Source: Altericroceibacterium indicum
GTDB taxonomy: Bacteria > Pseudomonadota > Alphaproteobacteria > Sphingomonadales > Sphingomonadaceae
DNA: 64,000 nt
Direction: 5' to 3'
Assembly: GCF_009828105.1 (NCBI RefSeq)
Contig: NZ_WTYQ01000001.1
Coordinates: 558,001-622,000, forward strand
The translations under genes were made by a program, and so were the position numbers. Below are positions 25,034 through 33,350 of this stretch, one piece after another (position 1 is the first letter of the stretch; each line of letters opens with the position of its first letter). Under the pieces are notes generated by a model that had not been told where the DNA came from, ran no database searches, and worked only from the letters and a program-made list of their open reading frames with translations.

Positions 25034-25062
25034 GAGTGTCCCGGGAACGGAACACTCTTTTT
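25034..25062 (+). promoter_or_regulatory. 5' leader hairpin with U tract
   Basis: A stem (GAGTGTcCC / GGAACACTC, one mismatch) followed by five T residues lies between the predicted start site and the ribosome site GAAGGAG (25064-25070). It looks like an intrinsic terminator but sits in the leader of the small exported protein, so it could be an attenuator or a 5'-end stabilising stem. Confidence 0.5.
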
Positions 25063-25077
25063 CGAAGGAGCCAACAT

Positions 25078-25368
25078 ATGATTAAAAATGTTCTTGTTGG
25101 AGCCGCCGCTCTTGGTCTCGTAGCTGCTCCTGTAGCTGCGCAGGCTGGTACTCGTGCTTCTGCATCCGTTCCGGTTGCAAACGCGACGGCTCAATCTGCG
25201 TTCACCTCTTTTGGTGCACGCTCTACGTCTTCTGTTAAGAAAGACGAAAAAGTTGTAGGCGCATTGCCTCTTCTGCTCATCGTTGGTGGCGTAGCAGCTG
25301 TTGCTGCAACCGTCGCTATCGTTGATGACAACAGCAATGACGCTGGTGATATCTCGTCCGGTACTTAA
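25078..25368 (+). CDS. Small exported/membrane protein of unknown function
   Basis: This is a 96-residue protein with a Sec signal peptide (MIKNVLVGAAALGLVAAPVAAQA), a Ser/Thr/Ala-rich middle, one transmembrane segment (GALPLLLIVGGVAAVAATVAIV, residues about 60-82) and an acidic tail (DDNSNDAGDISSGT). The start has a strong GAAGGAG site, and codon use looks biased toward common codons, suggesting high expression. It has its own promoter-like sequence, a leader hairpin and a strong terminator, so it is monocistronic. No named family is recognised. Confidence 0.78.
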   Translation: MIKNVLVGAAALGLVAAPVAAQAGTRASASVPVANATAQSAFTSFGARSTSSVKKDEKVVGALPLLLIVGGVAAVAATVAIVDDNSNDAGDISSGT

Positions 25369-25393
25369 TTGAGTATCAGACCGATAAGTAAGG

Positions 25394-25423
25394 AAGCCGG
25401 CCATTTCGATGGCCGGCTTTTTT
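25394..25423 (+). terminator. Rho-independent terminator
   Basis: A 9-bp perfect stem (AGCCGGCCA / TGGCCGGCT, loop TTTCGA) followed by six T residues lies 26 bases after the stop of the small exported protein. Confidence 0.92.
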
Positions 25424-25449
25424 CATGCCAGTAATAATTTTCCGGTTTT

Positions 25450-26952
25450 TTAATCAGGCTGGCCGATGCTAATTTTTGAATCCTTACCCAGCCATTGAGC
25501 GAGGGCTTTCAGATCTTTGCGGACAGGGTCCCCTGCAAGGCTTGCATGGCTTTCATCAAACCACAGCGTCAGGCAATCACCGTCAAGGCGTAAGGTGCTG
25601 GCGAGCATAGACGTTCTGGTGCCACCCCCCATTCGCCGGCACAGCCTGACTGCCAAACCCCATGCTATTGCAGAGGAAATCGACTGATCGCTGGCTATAC
25701 CGGTGATTTCAGATGGAAGTTCTGTTTGCCCGCAGGATGCGAGCAGAGCGGCGCCCAGCAATGCGCGATCTTCAACGGTCAGGCCGATCCACCGCTTGTG
25801 AAGCGCCCAGTCAATTGCGTTACGTTGGCGAAGATTGGGTTCGATACGGGCCAGCGCCAAGGCCAGCATAGTGCTGGACAGTCTGAGCCGTTCTGTATTG
25901 CGACCAGGGTTGCGAGCAATATCAGTACTCCACCCGGCGAGCATGGTCGCGCGTGTGATCGTTCCGCCGCGCGATGCTGCAAAATGCGTGACGCCGGAGA
26001 GAAGTGGGTCCTGTGATTTGGCCTCAGGTGCCAGTTGATCGTAGAGCAAGCCTTCGCGTAGTCCCCATGCCGAGAAAATGAGCGCATCGGGCTTTATTTC
26101 CGCCAGCATGATCCTCAACATTGCAGCCGCATCAGGTAAGGCAGCGGCACGGGAGGATGATATGCCATCGAACTGTGACAGTTCCTTAGGGTCTGTCTGG
26201 GCCACTTTCTTGGCGACCTTCTCTATGTCATCAACGTTCAGCACAAACCCATGCGGATCAGTGATGGATGAGCCGAGCTGCCGCAAAGTATAGCTCGCCA
26301 GCGCTCGCCATGTTCCGCCCACCATATAGAGCGGGCCAGGATGCGCCGTTGCCCATCCAGCCCCTTCAAATGCGCGTTCTACTGATGCTTTGAAGTTATC
26401 ACTTCCCTGCTTGCGAAGGCCGGGAAGGCGCAAGGTGCCAAGGGGAAGGCTACAGCCGTCATGTGTCTGGTTGCCTTCGATGGCAATCAGTTCAAGACTA
26501 CCGCCACCCAAATCAGCCACTACACCCTGCGCGCCGGGGAAAGAGGCAATGACGCCGGAGGCTGAACTGCGGGCTTCTTCTTCGCCGGAGAGCAAGCGTG
26601 GCTTGAGGCCGATTGCGCGAACCTTGTCGAGAAACTCTGCGCCATTTTCAGCGTCTCGCGCGGCGGCGGTTGCAACGGCCTGAACATTTTTGATGCCCAG
26701 ATCTTCCAGCAAAACTGCATAACGGCGCAGTGCTGCAAGCGCGCTATCGGCAGCCTTATCGGGGATGCGTCCGGTTTCTGCCAGATCGCGCCCCAGTCGG
26801 GCGGACACTTTCTCATTCATCCAGACGAGCGGCGAACGCAGCGGTCCTCCATACACCACCATGCGCACAGTGTTGGACCCTATGTCAATGACCGCACGAT
26901 CGGGCAGTTCTTCACGAACCTGATGAGAGCGGCTGAAGGAATTTCGTGTCAT
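25450..26952 (-). CDS. ppx: Exopolyphosphatase / pppGpp phosphohydrolase (Ppx/GppA)
   Basis: This is a 500-residue Ppx/GppA phosphatase. The ASKHA-fold motifs are visible: VIDIGSNTVRMVVYGG at the N-terminus, ATAAARDAENGAEFL, and VVADLGGGSLELIAIEG. A C-terminal HD-like helical part (RLSSTMLALALARIEP...) follows. It removes terminal phosphate from polyphosphate and/or pppGpp. It overlaps the ppk1 gene as ATGA and is downstream of it, the classical synthesis/degradation pair. GppA-like specificity cannot be excluded. Confidence 0.93.
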   Translation of the reverse strand: MTRNSFSRSHQVREELPDRAVIDIGSNTVRMVVYGGPLRSPLVWMNEKVSARLGRDLAETGRIPDKAADSALAALRRYAVLLEDLGIKNVQAVATAAARDAENGAEFLDKVRAIGLKPRLLSGEEEARSSASGVIASFPGAQGVVADLGGGSLELIAIEGNQTHDGCSLPLGTLRLPGLRKQGSDNFKASVERAFEGAGWATAHPGPLYMVGGTWRALASYTLRQLGSSITDPHGFVLNVDDIEKVAKKVAQTDPKELSQFDGISSSRAAALPDAAAMLRIMLAEIKPDALIFSAWGLREGLLYDQLAPEAKSQDPLLSGVTHFAASRGGTITRATMLAGWSTDIARNPGRNTERLRLSSTMLALALARIEPNLRQRNAIDWALHKRWIGLTVEDRALLGAALLASCGQTELPSEITGIASDQSISSAIAWGLAVRLCRRMGGGTRTSMLASTLRLDGDCLTLWFDESHASLAGDPVRKDLKALAQWLGKDSKISIGQPD

Positions 26953-29111
26953 ATAGCGCCTTTGCGCAACCTCAATTTGGGAACCGCGCTCACCGACAGA
27001 GCCGCACCACGACCTGAAAGTGACGGGTTGTTCATGAAATATTCGTGGCAGTTGAAACCTTCGCCATCGGTCTGACTATGCAATCTTGCGTAGCTACCAT
27101 CCTCGGAAAGCTCCCAACTTTGTTCGGTGTCGAGCAAATTGGCGAGGAGAACTTGTTCGAGCACCTGATCATGAACAGTTGCGTTACGGATTGGGACGAG
27201 GGTTTCAACCCTTCGATTAAGATTCCGTGACATCGCATCAGCCGAAGAGATGTAAACACGCGCCCGACTGCTAGGGAGAGCATAGCCATTGGCAAAGGCC
27301 CAGATGCGGCTGTGCTCCAGAAAGCGTCCGATGATCGACTTGACGGTGATATTTTCAGATAATCCGGGCACACCGGGCCGCAGGCAGCAAATGCCGCGAA
27401 TGACCAAGGTTATGTCGACCCCGGCGGCGCTGGCGGCATAAAAGCGGTCAATAATTCCCTGTTCTGTCAATGAATTGAATTTCGCCCAGATCGCCGCAGG
27501 CCTGCCTGCCTGTGCATTTTCAATCTCATGATCGATCAGCTCATAGAGCTTTTCACGCAGATCAATCGGTGAAATGGAGAGAGCTTCTGTCTTATGCGGT
27601 TCAACATAGCCGGTAACGAAGTTGAAAAGCTTGGCAGCATCACGGCCGATTTTAGGGTCGGCTGTAAAGAAGGAAAGGTCAGTGTAAATCTTGGCGGTAA
27701 CGGGGTGATAATTCCCGGTCCCGAAATGGCAGTAGGTTCTGTAGCCATTCTTTTCCTGTCGAACGACCATGGAAACCTTTGCATGGGTTTTCCAGTCCAC
27801 GAAACCATAAATGACCTGCACACCTGCACGTTCAAGCTGGGATGCCCAGTGCAGATTTTGTTCTTCATCGAAGCGCGCCTTCAATTCCACAACAGCGGTG
27901 ACAGACTTGCCCGCTTCCGCTGCTGCGATCAGTGCCGCAATCACCGGAGATTGATTACCTGCGCGATAAAGTGCCTGTTTGATGGACACAACCGCCGGAT
28001 CTTCGGCCGCTTGCCGAATGAAATCCACCACCGCTTCGAAACTTTCGTAAGGGTGCTGGATGATGATATCCTTCTCCCGGATCGCGGCGAAGCAATCCCC
28101 ATCATGCTCCATAATCCGTTCAGGATAGCGTGGGCTATAGGGCTCAAACTTCAGATCGGGCCGGTCTTCATCGACGACTGCGGAGAGGCGCGATACGCCC
28201 AGCATGCCTTCGACCTTGGTGATGAAAGCGTCATCTACACCCAATTTATCATGCAGCAGTTTTTCAGCTTCGGGATCGAAATTATAGTCGATTTCCAGCA
28301 TGATCACACTACCGCGCCGCCGCCGCTGAATGGCGCTGCGGAAATAGCGGACGAGATCTTCGGCCTCTTCTTCCACTTCGATATCGCTGTCTCGCAACAC
28401 GCGGAACACGCCGTCACCTTCAACCCGAAATCCGGGGAAGAGCAAGTCGGCAAAGCGGCAGATAATGCTTTCAATAGGAATATAGGTCGCATCATCACCG
28501 GGTATCCGCACAAAGCGCGGCAAGGCGTTGGGGATGAGGACCATCTCCACCAACTGACTTTCATCTTCAAGTCGGGCGATGTTGAAGAGAATGCCCATTC
28601 CCATATTGGCGACGAAGGGAAAGGGGTGGGCTGGATCAAGGGCTTGCGGCGTTAGAACCGGTACAATGTGATCGAGGAAATAGCGTCGCAGCCAGTGCAG
28701 ATTTTCTGCATTGATCCGCTTTTCATCAGCGATATGCACCCCCTGATTAGCGAGGAGGTTGCGGAGATCTGCCAGAGTTTGCTGCTGAGTGTTCTCCAAT
28801 TCTCGTACTTTGGTACGGATCGCGGTGAGTTGCTGCGAAGGCGTGCGCCCGTCAATCGAAGTCTTCTCAATTCCCCGGCGTGCCTGGCCTGCCAAACCTG
28901 CCACGCGGATCATCATGAATTCATCGAGATTGCTGCCGGAAATGGACAGAAAGCGCAGACGCTCCAGCAGCGGGTAATTAGGATTGGCCGCTTCAGCCAG
29001 AACCCGCTCATTGAAAGACAGCCAGCTTAGCTCACGATTGAAATATTTGTCCTGCGGGGCGAACGTTTCGGAAGGCGTTGGTTCAGCTGAAGGTGAGGTC
29101 ATTGCATCCAT
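26949..29111 (-). CDS. ppk1: Polyphosphate kinase 1
   Basis: This is a 720-residue PPK1, the normal length. The autophosphorylated His is expected at His443 in DWKTHAKVSMVV, with a second conserved His462 in CHFGTGNYHP. The N-terminal region has FNRELSWLSFNERVL and SGSNLDEFMMIRVAGL, typical of the family. It makes polyphosphate reversibly from ATP. It is the first gene of the ppk1-ppx pair. A weak PHO-box-like repeat (29150-29164) lies 39-53 bases upstream of the start. Confidence 0.97.
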   Translation of the reverse strand: MDAMTSPSAEPTPSETFAPQDKYFNRELSWLSFNERVLAEAANPNYPLLERLRFLSISGSNLDEFMMIRVAGLAGQARRGIEKTSIDGRTPSQQLTAIRTKVRELENTQQQTLADLRNLLANQGVHIADEKRINAENLHWLRRYFLDHIVPVLTPQALDPAHPFPFVANMGMGILFNIARLEDESQLVEMVLIPNALPRFVRIPGDDATYIPIESIICRFADLLFPGFRVEGDGVFRVLRDSDIEVEEEAEDLVRYFRSAIQRRRRGSVIMLEIDYNFDPEAEKLLHDKLGVDDAFITKVEGMLGVSRLSAVVDEDRPDLKFEPYSPRYPERIMEHDGDCFAAIREKDIIIQHPYESFEAVVDFIRQAAEDPAVVSIKQALYRAGNQSPVIAALIAAAEAGKSVTAVVELKARFDEEQNLHWASQLERAGVQVIYGFVDWKTHAKVSMVVRQEKNGYRTYCHFGTGNYHPVTAKIYTDLSFFTADPKIGRDAAKLFNFVTGYVEPHKTEALSISPIDLREKLYELIDHEIENAQAGRPAAIWAKFNSLTEQGIIDRFYAASAAGVDITLVIRGICCLRPGVPGLSENITVKSIIGRFLEHSRIWAFANGYALPSSRARVYISSADAMSRNLNRRVETLVPIRNATVHDQVLEQVLLANLLDTEQSWELSEDGSYARLHSQTDGEGFNCHEYFMNNPSLSGRGAALSVSAVPKLRLRKGAI

Positions 29112-29223
29112 CGAGTTGGTCGAGTTGGCTTGTCTCTGACTAGGGGTTACTACAGTTTATTGACGCCCACTATAGAGCGACAGGCATTTTCATGCCTTTT
29201 TGCATCGGATAGAGGGCTTGCCG

Positions 29224-30276
29224 TCAAAGAAGGTCTGAGGTTTTCGCTATGGCGCTGATACCTCTTTTCCCTTCGCTACGGCCCAATTGCACGATCACAT
29301 CGATGACGGAGCAGGCGTAGGCCACCGTATCTTCTCGGGTCAGCCCGATTCCGGTCTGCATCACCATCAGCGCCAATTGTTCGAGCGCGCCGCCCACACT
29401 GTTAGCGTGAATGGTTGAGAAACTGCCCGGATGGCCTGTATTAATGGCGCGTAAAAAGCTCACGCTTTCTGTGCCACGCAATTCGCCCAGCACAATCCTG
29501 TCCGGGCGCAAACGCAAGGCCGCCTGCAAAAGCTCGTTTGCCGTGACCTTGGCTTCACCCAATTCGCCTTTGACAGCCACCAGACCCACGCCATTGGCAC
29601 CGGGCAGGCGCAATTCGGGCGTATCTTCCACCAGAACGACCCGTTCCTGCACTGGAATCTCTCCCAGCATTGCATTGAGAAAGGTCGTTTTACCAGTGGA
29701 AGTGCCGCCGGAAATGAGGATGGTCTTGCGCGCTGCAATGGCGGCCCGAAGAAAGGCAATCGGTTCGCTTACAGCATCAGGCATGGCCGGTTCTATCGGT
29801 GGAGAGAGAGGGCCGGTGTCATAGGCATCAAGCGGCAAATCCAGCCTGCGATGACGGCGGATGGCGATAGCCCAATGCTTGCGCGTTGCAGGTGGTCCAC
29901 AAAACTGAATACGGGCACCATCCGGTAAAGTGGCGCCCAGCAAGGGATGTTCACGATTGATGCCTTGATGGCTGACGCGAGCGACCTGTTCAGCGAGGCG
30001 CTGGATCAGGCGATCATCAATTGTGGAGGTTTCAATCCGTTGCATACCCGGATGGGCGGCATCTTCCACCCAGATTTCGCCGGGCTTGTTGACGAGGATT
30101 TCCGTTACCGTATCGCGGTCGAGCCATTGGCGGAATGGCGCGAGATAGGCGTCGAGATAGACGCTTTGCCCAGTGATGGCTGGTTGCTCGGCAACGGAAG
30201 GAATCTCTCCCTCTACCGTCATAGGGGCCATATCATCTGGTCTCATCATGGCGAGACTGTGCAGTTCGGCGCTCAT
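29224..30276 (-). CDS. virB11: Type IV secretion ATPase VirB11
   Basis: This is a ~350-residue traffic ATPase. Walker A GGTSTGKT is at residues 190-197; the Asp box VVLVEDTPELRLP, Walker B RIVLGELRG and the His box HPGSFSTIHANS follow in the normal order. It drives pilus biogenesis and substrate export at the inner membrane. The frame is open to 30591, but the ATG at 30276 begins family-like sequence and lies 8 bases after the VirB10 stop; ATG codons at 30249/30246 are alternatives. It is the last gene of the T4SS operon. Confidence 0.92.
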   Translation of the reverse strand: MSAELHSLAMMRPDDMAPMTVEGEIPSVAEQPAITGQSVYLDAYLAPFRQWLDRDTVTEILVNKPGEIWVEDAAHPGMQRIETSTIDDRLIQRLAEQVARVSHQGINREHPLLGATLPDGARIQFCGPPATRKHWAIAIRRHRRLDLPLDAYDTGPLSPPIEPAMPDAVSEPIAFLRAAIAARKTILISGGTSTGKTTFLNAMLGEIPVQERVVLVEDTPELRLPGANGVGLVAVKGELGEAKVTANELLQAALRLRPDRIVLGELRGTESVSFLRAINTGHPGSFSTIHANSVGGALEQLALMVMQTGIGLTREDTVAYACSVIDVIVQLGRSEGKRGISAIAKTSDLL

Positions 30277-30283
30277 GAAAAGC

Positions 30284-31399
30284 TTACAGGCGGGGTGCGC
30301 GGGAGAAGTCGAGATCGCGCGCGGTAAAGACGCGGATCGGCTCTCCTTGCCGGACACGGACGGTCGGGCTGATCTGGCTATCCTGCGAAACAGCCGCAGC
30401 AGCGGCGCTTTGCCCACCGCCGCCCAGTACAACTGAGGCGCTACCGGTGGCGATATTGGAGAGGCCACCGATGACTGAAAGCAGCATGGCCGAACCAAAA
30501 CGCTTGAAGAAATGGCTATCAACCTTGCCCGGAAGGCCCGCGGTGCCGTCAAAATCGGTGGCAGGTGAAGCAAGTTGGACCGACACGCCATCTGGCCGGA
30601 TCAATCGGGTCCAGATGACATAGGCGCGCTTTTGCCCGTTTTGCAGGCCGGACTGATATTGCCCGATCAGGCGTGAACTGCGTGGCACGAGCAGGCGGCT
30701 TCCATCATAGCTGCGTACATCCTGGCTCACCACCGCGCGGACATAGCCGGGCACATCGGTATTGATGGCGGTTTCCAGAATTGCCGGAATTAAGGTGCCT
30801 TGTGTTACAGTGGTAGCTGGATCGATATCTGCCCGAGCCTGCGCAGGCCCGCCACCGACACCGCCAATCCGGCTGGCAAAATCAATGGCCGAATTTCCGC
30901 TGGCCTGACCCGGTGCAGTCGTTCCTGCAAGCGGGGCGGGAAGATTGCTAGCGTCAAACACGACGGTGGGTGAATTATGCGGATTAGCCGCCTGATTGGG
31001 TGCAGTTTGAGGTGGTTGGGCAAGAACAGGAGAGGGGGCTGGGTCAGCGCGTTGCACCAATGCGGGCGCTTGTGCCTGTGGCTCCACCACCGCTGGCGCG
31101 GGGGCAGGGGTAGCAACATTAGCGGTCTGCCCCGCAGTGGGCGATGGTGCCGCTGCCTGTTGGTCCGCTTCCATGCGCGAGGCATTAAGGCCCCAAATAG
31201 TGGCGGCGCCAAGCAGGGCGACGATGCCAATCCCGGCTGCCAGCCCCATCGCATCCGAACCGCGTTTCCTGGCGGCTACCTGCGGATAGGCTGTTCGGCT
31301 GGCGAGGTCTATAATGTCAGCAGAGGCACCTTCACGTGGGTCTTTGTCTGCCTGAGCGGCGTTGTTACCCTTGACGGGCATTCGCATAGCAAGGCGCAT
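30284..31399 (-). CDS. virB10: Type IV secretion core protein VirB10/TrbI
   Basis: This is a 371-residue protein spanning both membranes: one N-terminal transmembrane segment (about residues 51-71, AMGLAAGIGIVALLGAATIWG), a long Pro/Ala-rich periplasmic region, then the TrbI/VirB10 core with TLIPAILETAINTDVPGYV, LLVPRSSRLIGQY and the C-terminal HFFKRFGSAMLLSVIGG outer-membrane antenna region. It senses ATPase energy and gates the outer pore. The start overlaps the VirB9 stop by one base (TAATG). The periplasmic linker carries runs of Ala-Pro. Confidence 0.93.
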   Translation of the reverse strand: MRLAMRMPVKGNNAAQADKDPREGASADIIDLASRTAYPQVAARKRGSDAMGLAAGIGIVALLGAATIWGLNASRMEADQQAAAPSPTAGQTANVATPAPAPAVVEPQAQAPALVQRADPAPSPVLAQPPQTAPNQAANPHNSPTVVFDASNLPAPLAGTTAPGQASGNSAIDFASRIGGVGGGPAQARADIDPATTVTQGTLIPAILETAINTDVPGYVRAVVSQDVRSYDGSRLLVPRSSRLIGQYQSGLQNGQKRAYVIWTRLIRPDGVSVQLASPATDFDGTAGLPGKVDSHFFKRFGSAMLLSVIGGLSNIATGSASVVLGGGGQSAAAAAVSQDSQISPTVRVRQGEPIRVFTARDLDFSRAPRL

Positions 31400-32181
31400 T
31401 ATTTCACCTCCTCAGCATGAGCGAAGGAGCGCTTGGTATCGCGGCTGCTTTCGCGGACAGGGCCGTTGTTGGTCAGTGTGGCGGTATTGGGGCCAGAGCG
31501 GAGAATAATTTCGCGTGGAACCCCGTCCACCACGATGACATCATTGCGCACGGCAAAATTTACCGGGCCTTCGGTACCCTGCTGATTTTTCACCAGAATA
31601 GCTGGTATCGGGCGGCCGGCTGGCCAGGTCAGAAACGTGGCGTCACCATCATCATAGGCTTCGACTGGCAGCAGTTTCGCATCGCCTGCACCAGTCCATT
31701 TGCGGTTCAGCTCTGCTGGATCAACCACCGCATAGGGATCAGTTGCAGCGGCTATTTCCACCGCATTCGGGGCAGGGGCGGGCATATCCTTCTGCGGTGC
31801 CGTCTTTACCTTTTCCGGGTAAGAAAACGCCAGCACATAAAGGGGTGTTGCTTTGCCGGAAGCGTCCAGATCGAAATAATAATTATGCTGATCAGTGACC
31901 ACGGTCATGTTGGTCTTGGCATTGGCTTCAAGCGGTTTGATGAACAATAAGTTCGCGCGTTTATTTGGTGTCACCTGCCAGGCGTTGGAATCGCCAATGG
32001 CAACGTTTTCAATATGCTCATCATCGCCAAATTCGATGGTTGCCTGCACATTCACCCGGCCTTGAATGCGTACGACCTCATCTGATTTGTAGAGGTGGTT
32101 CACCAGACGCGGATCGGCATGGGCAGGATTGGTGAGGGTCAGGGCACATAAGGCTGCCCCTGTCCAGAGACCTCGGTTCAT
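31399..32181 (-). CDS. virB9: Type IV secretion outer core protein VirB9/TrbG
   Basis: This is a 260-residue exported protein with a signal peptide (cleavage after ...NPAHA). N-terminal VYKSDEV-like and FGDDEHIENVAIGDSNAWQV, and C-terminal NDVIVVDGVPREIILRSG, match VirB9/TrbG. It forms the periplasmic and outer membrane ring with VirB10. No separate VirB7 lipoprotein is seen next to it, and the mature N-terminus has no lipobox. It overlaps VirB6 at the start and VirB10 at the end. Confidence 0.9.
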   Translation of the reverse strand: MNRGLWTGAALCALTLTNPAHADPRLVNHLYKSDEVVRIQGRVNVQATIEFGDDEHIENVAIGDSNAWQVTPNKRANLLFIKPLEANAKTNMTVVTDQHNYYFDLDASGKATPLYVLAFSYPEKVKTAPQKDMPAPAPNAVEIAAATDPYAVVDPAELNRKWTGAGDAKLLPVEAYDDGDATFLTWPAGRPIPAILVKNQQGTEGPVNFAVRNDVIVVDGVPREIILRSGPNTATLTNNGPVRESSRDTKRSFAHAEEVK

Positions 32182-33350
32182 TTCAGTTTCTCCGAAAAAC
32201 GGGCTGGCGCGGCGCGAAAACGGCTGCCGACGCCTTTGGCACGCGATGTTCTGGCCCCATGCGCGGCGGGAGCTGCTATCGCGCTTGATGCTAACCCATT
32301 TGCAATAATGCGGGTTGTGCGATGGCTGCTGCTACCGGACGTTCCACTATCGTTGGCGGCCAGTGTCGCCATCGTTGCCGGAACGCGGATCTGGCGGTTT
32401 GTTGTGGGAACTGGCTGTGGGGCCGCCACCGTCGTAGCGACATTGCTGCGTGCCGCAGTGGCATTGGCACTTTCTTTGCCTTCACCGGCAAGACCAAACA
32501 CACTCCAGCCGCCGACCATGGTTCCAGCCACTTTCATGACCAGCACCATCAAGGCCATATGGACAGCGCCGATCACAAAGAAGGCCATCGCAGCACGTGG
32601 ATCAATTTGCCCCGGCGTGGCGGAGAGGGCAGACAGAACCGGAACAGACAGTTCCAGCATCAGTGAACCGGAAAGAACAGCGAAAAGCGGGGTCATGGCC
32701 AGCAGAACAACGCCTTTCACCCAGCCAGTGAATAATCCGCGTGTGGCAGGGAAAAGTGCCAGAACCACAAATACCGGACCAATCGCGAGCAACACGGCCA
32801 AAGCAATTTTGGCGGTGACCAGCACGCCCACCGTGCCGAGCAACAGCAATGTTCCGCCCAGCCATAGGAGACCCTGCGGAGAAAAGGTGGAGGTTGCACC
32901 CTGGGCTGCATTGGCTTGTCCGCCAGTCGCTTCTATCAAGGCAGTGAAAACGACATCAATCTTGGCAGCAAATATATCGGTGGCGGAGCCTTTGGTGCCC
33001 ATCAACACGCCAGCAATTTCATTGGGCGCGCCCGTTGCCAAATTCCACACCACTCCTTGATAGGCGACCCAGCTTGTGGCGAAGGTCAGCACCAGACCGA
33101 TGGTCATCATGCGGGGAGTCAGGCTGGAAATGCCGAGGCGGCTGCGTCCGGTCAGCAGAGAAAGGGCGAAAAATGCGATGTAGAGCGTCAGCAGAATGGT
33201 CAGTGCTGGCATCAGCGCGCCATGGGTGCCGAACAACCGCCCGAAGGCAGAGCTGGTCATTTCATTGGCGACGCAATCGACCGCATGGAGCGAGGCGGCC
33301 ACCCCGCTGCCGACACTATCCATCGCCATCTGGCAAGTGGCGTCGGTCAT
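32178..33350 (-). CDS. virB6: Type IV secretion inner membrane protein VirB6/TrbL
   Basis: This is a ~390-residue polytopic membrane protein with about 6-7 hydrophobic segments and a long Ala/Ser/Thr/Arg-rich cytoplasmic C-terminus (from about residue 295). This topology matches VirB6/TrbL, the inner-membrane channel component. The ATG at 33350 overlaps the VirB4 stop as ATGA; the frame extends to 33365 but that would overlap more. It lies directly between VirB4 and VirB9, a normal place for VirB6. Confidence 0.85.
   Translation of the reverse strand: MTDATCQMAMDSVGSGVAASLHAVDCVANEMTSSAFGRLFGTHGALMPALTILLTLYIAFFALSLLTGRSRLGISSLTPRMMTIGLVLTFATSWVAYQGVVWNLATGAPNEIAGVLMGTKGSATDIFAAKIDVVFTALIEATGGQANAAQGATSTFSPQGLLWLGGTLLLLGTVGVLVTAKIALAVLLAIGPVFVVLALFPATRGLFTGWVKGVVLLAMTPLFAVLSGSLMLELSVPVLSALSATPGQIDPRAAMAFFVIGAVHMALMVLVMKVAGTMVGGWSVFGLAGEGKESANATAARSNVATTVAAPQPVPTTNRQIRVPATMATLAANDSGTSGSSSHRTTRIIANGLASSAIAAPAAHGARTSRAKGVGSRFRAAPARFSEKLK

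Noticed and set aside
27594-28655. 353-residue plus-strand open frame
   Set aside because: It is antisense to ppk1, whose motifs cover the whole stretch; long antisense frames are common opposite biased coding sequence.
29182-29201. AGGCAT-TTTC-ATGCCT hairpin followed by T residues
   Set aside because: It would terminate the plus strand, but both flanking genes are on the minus strand, so no transcript needing it is apparent.
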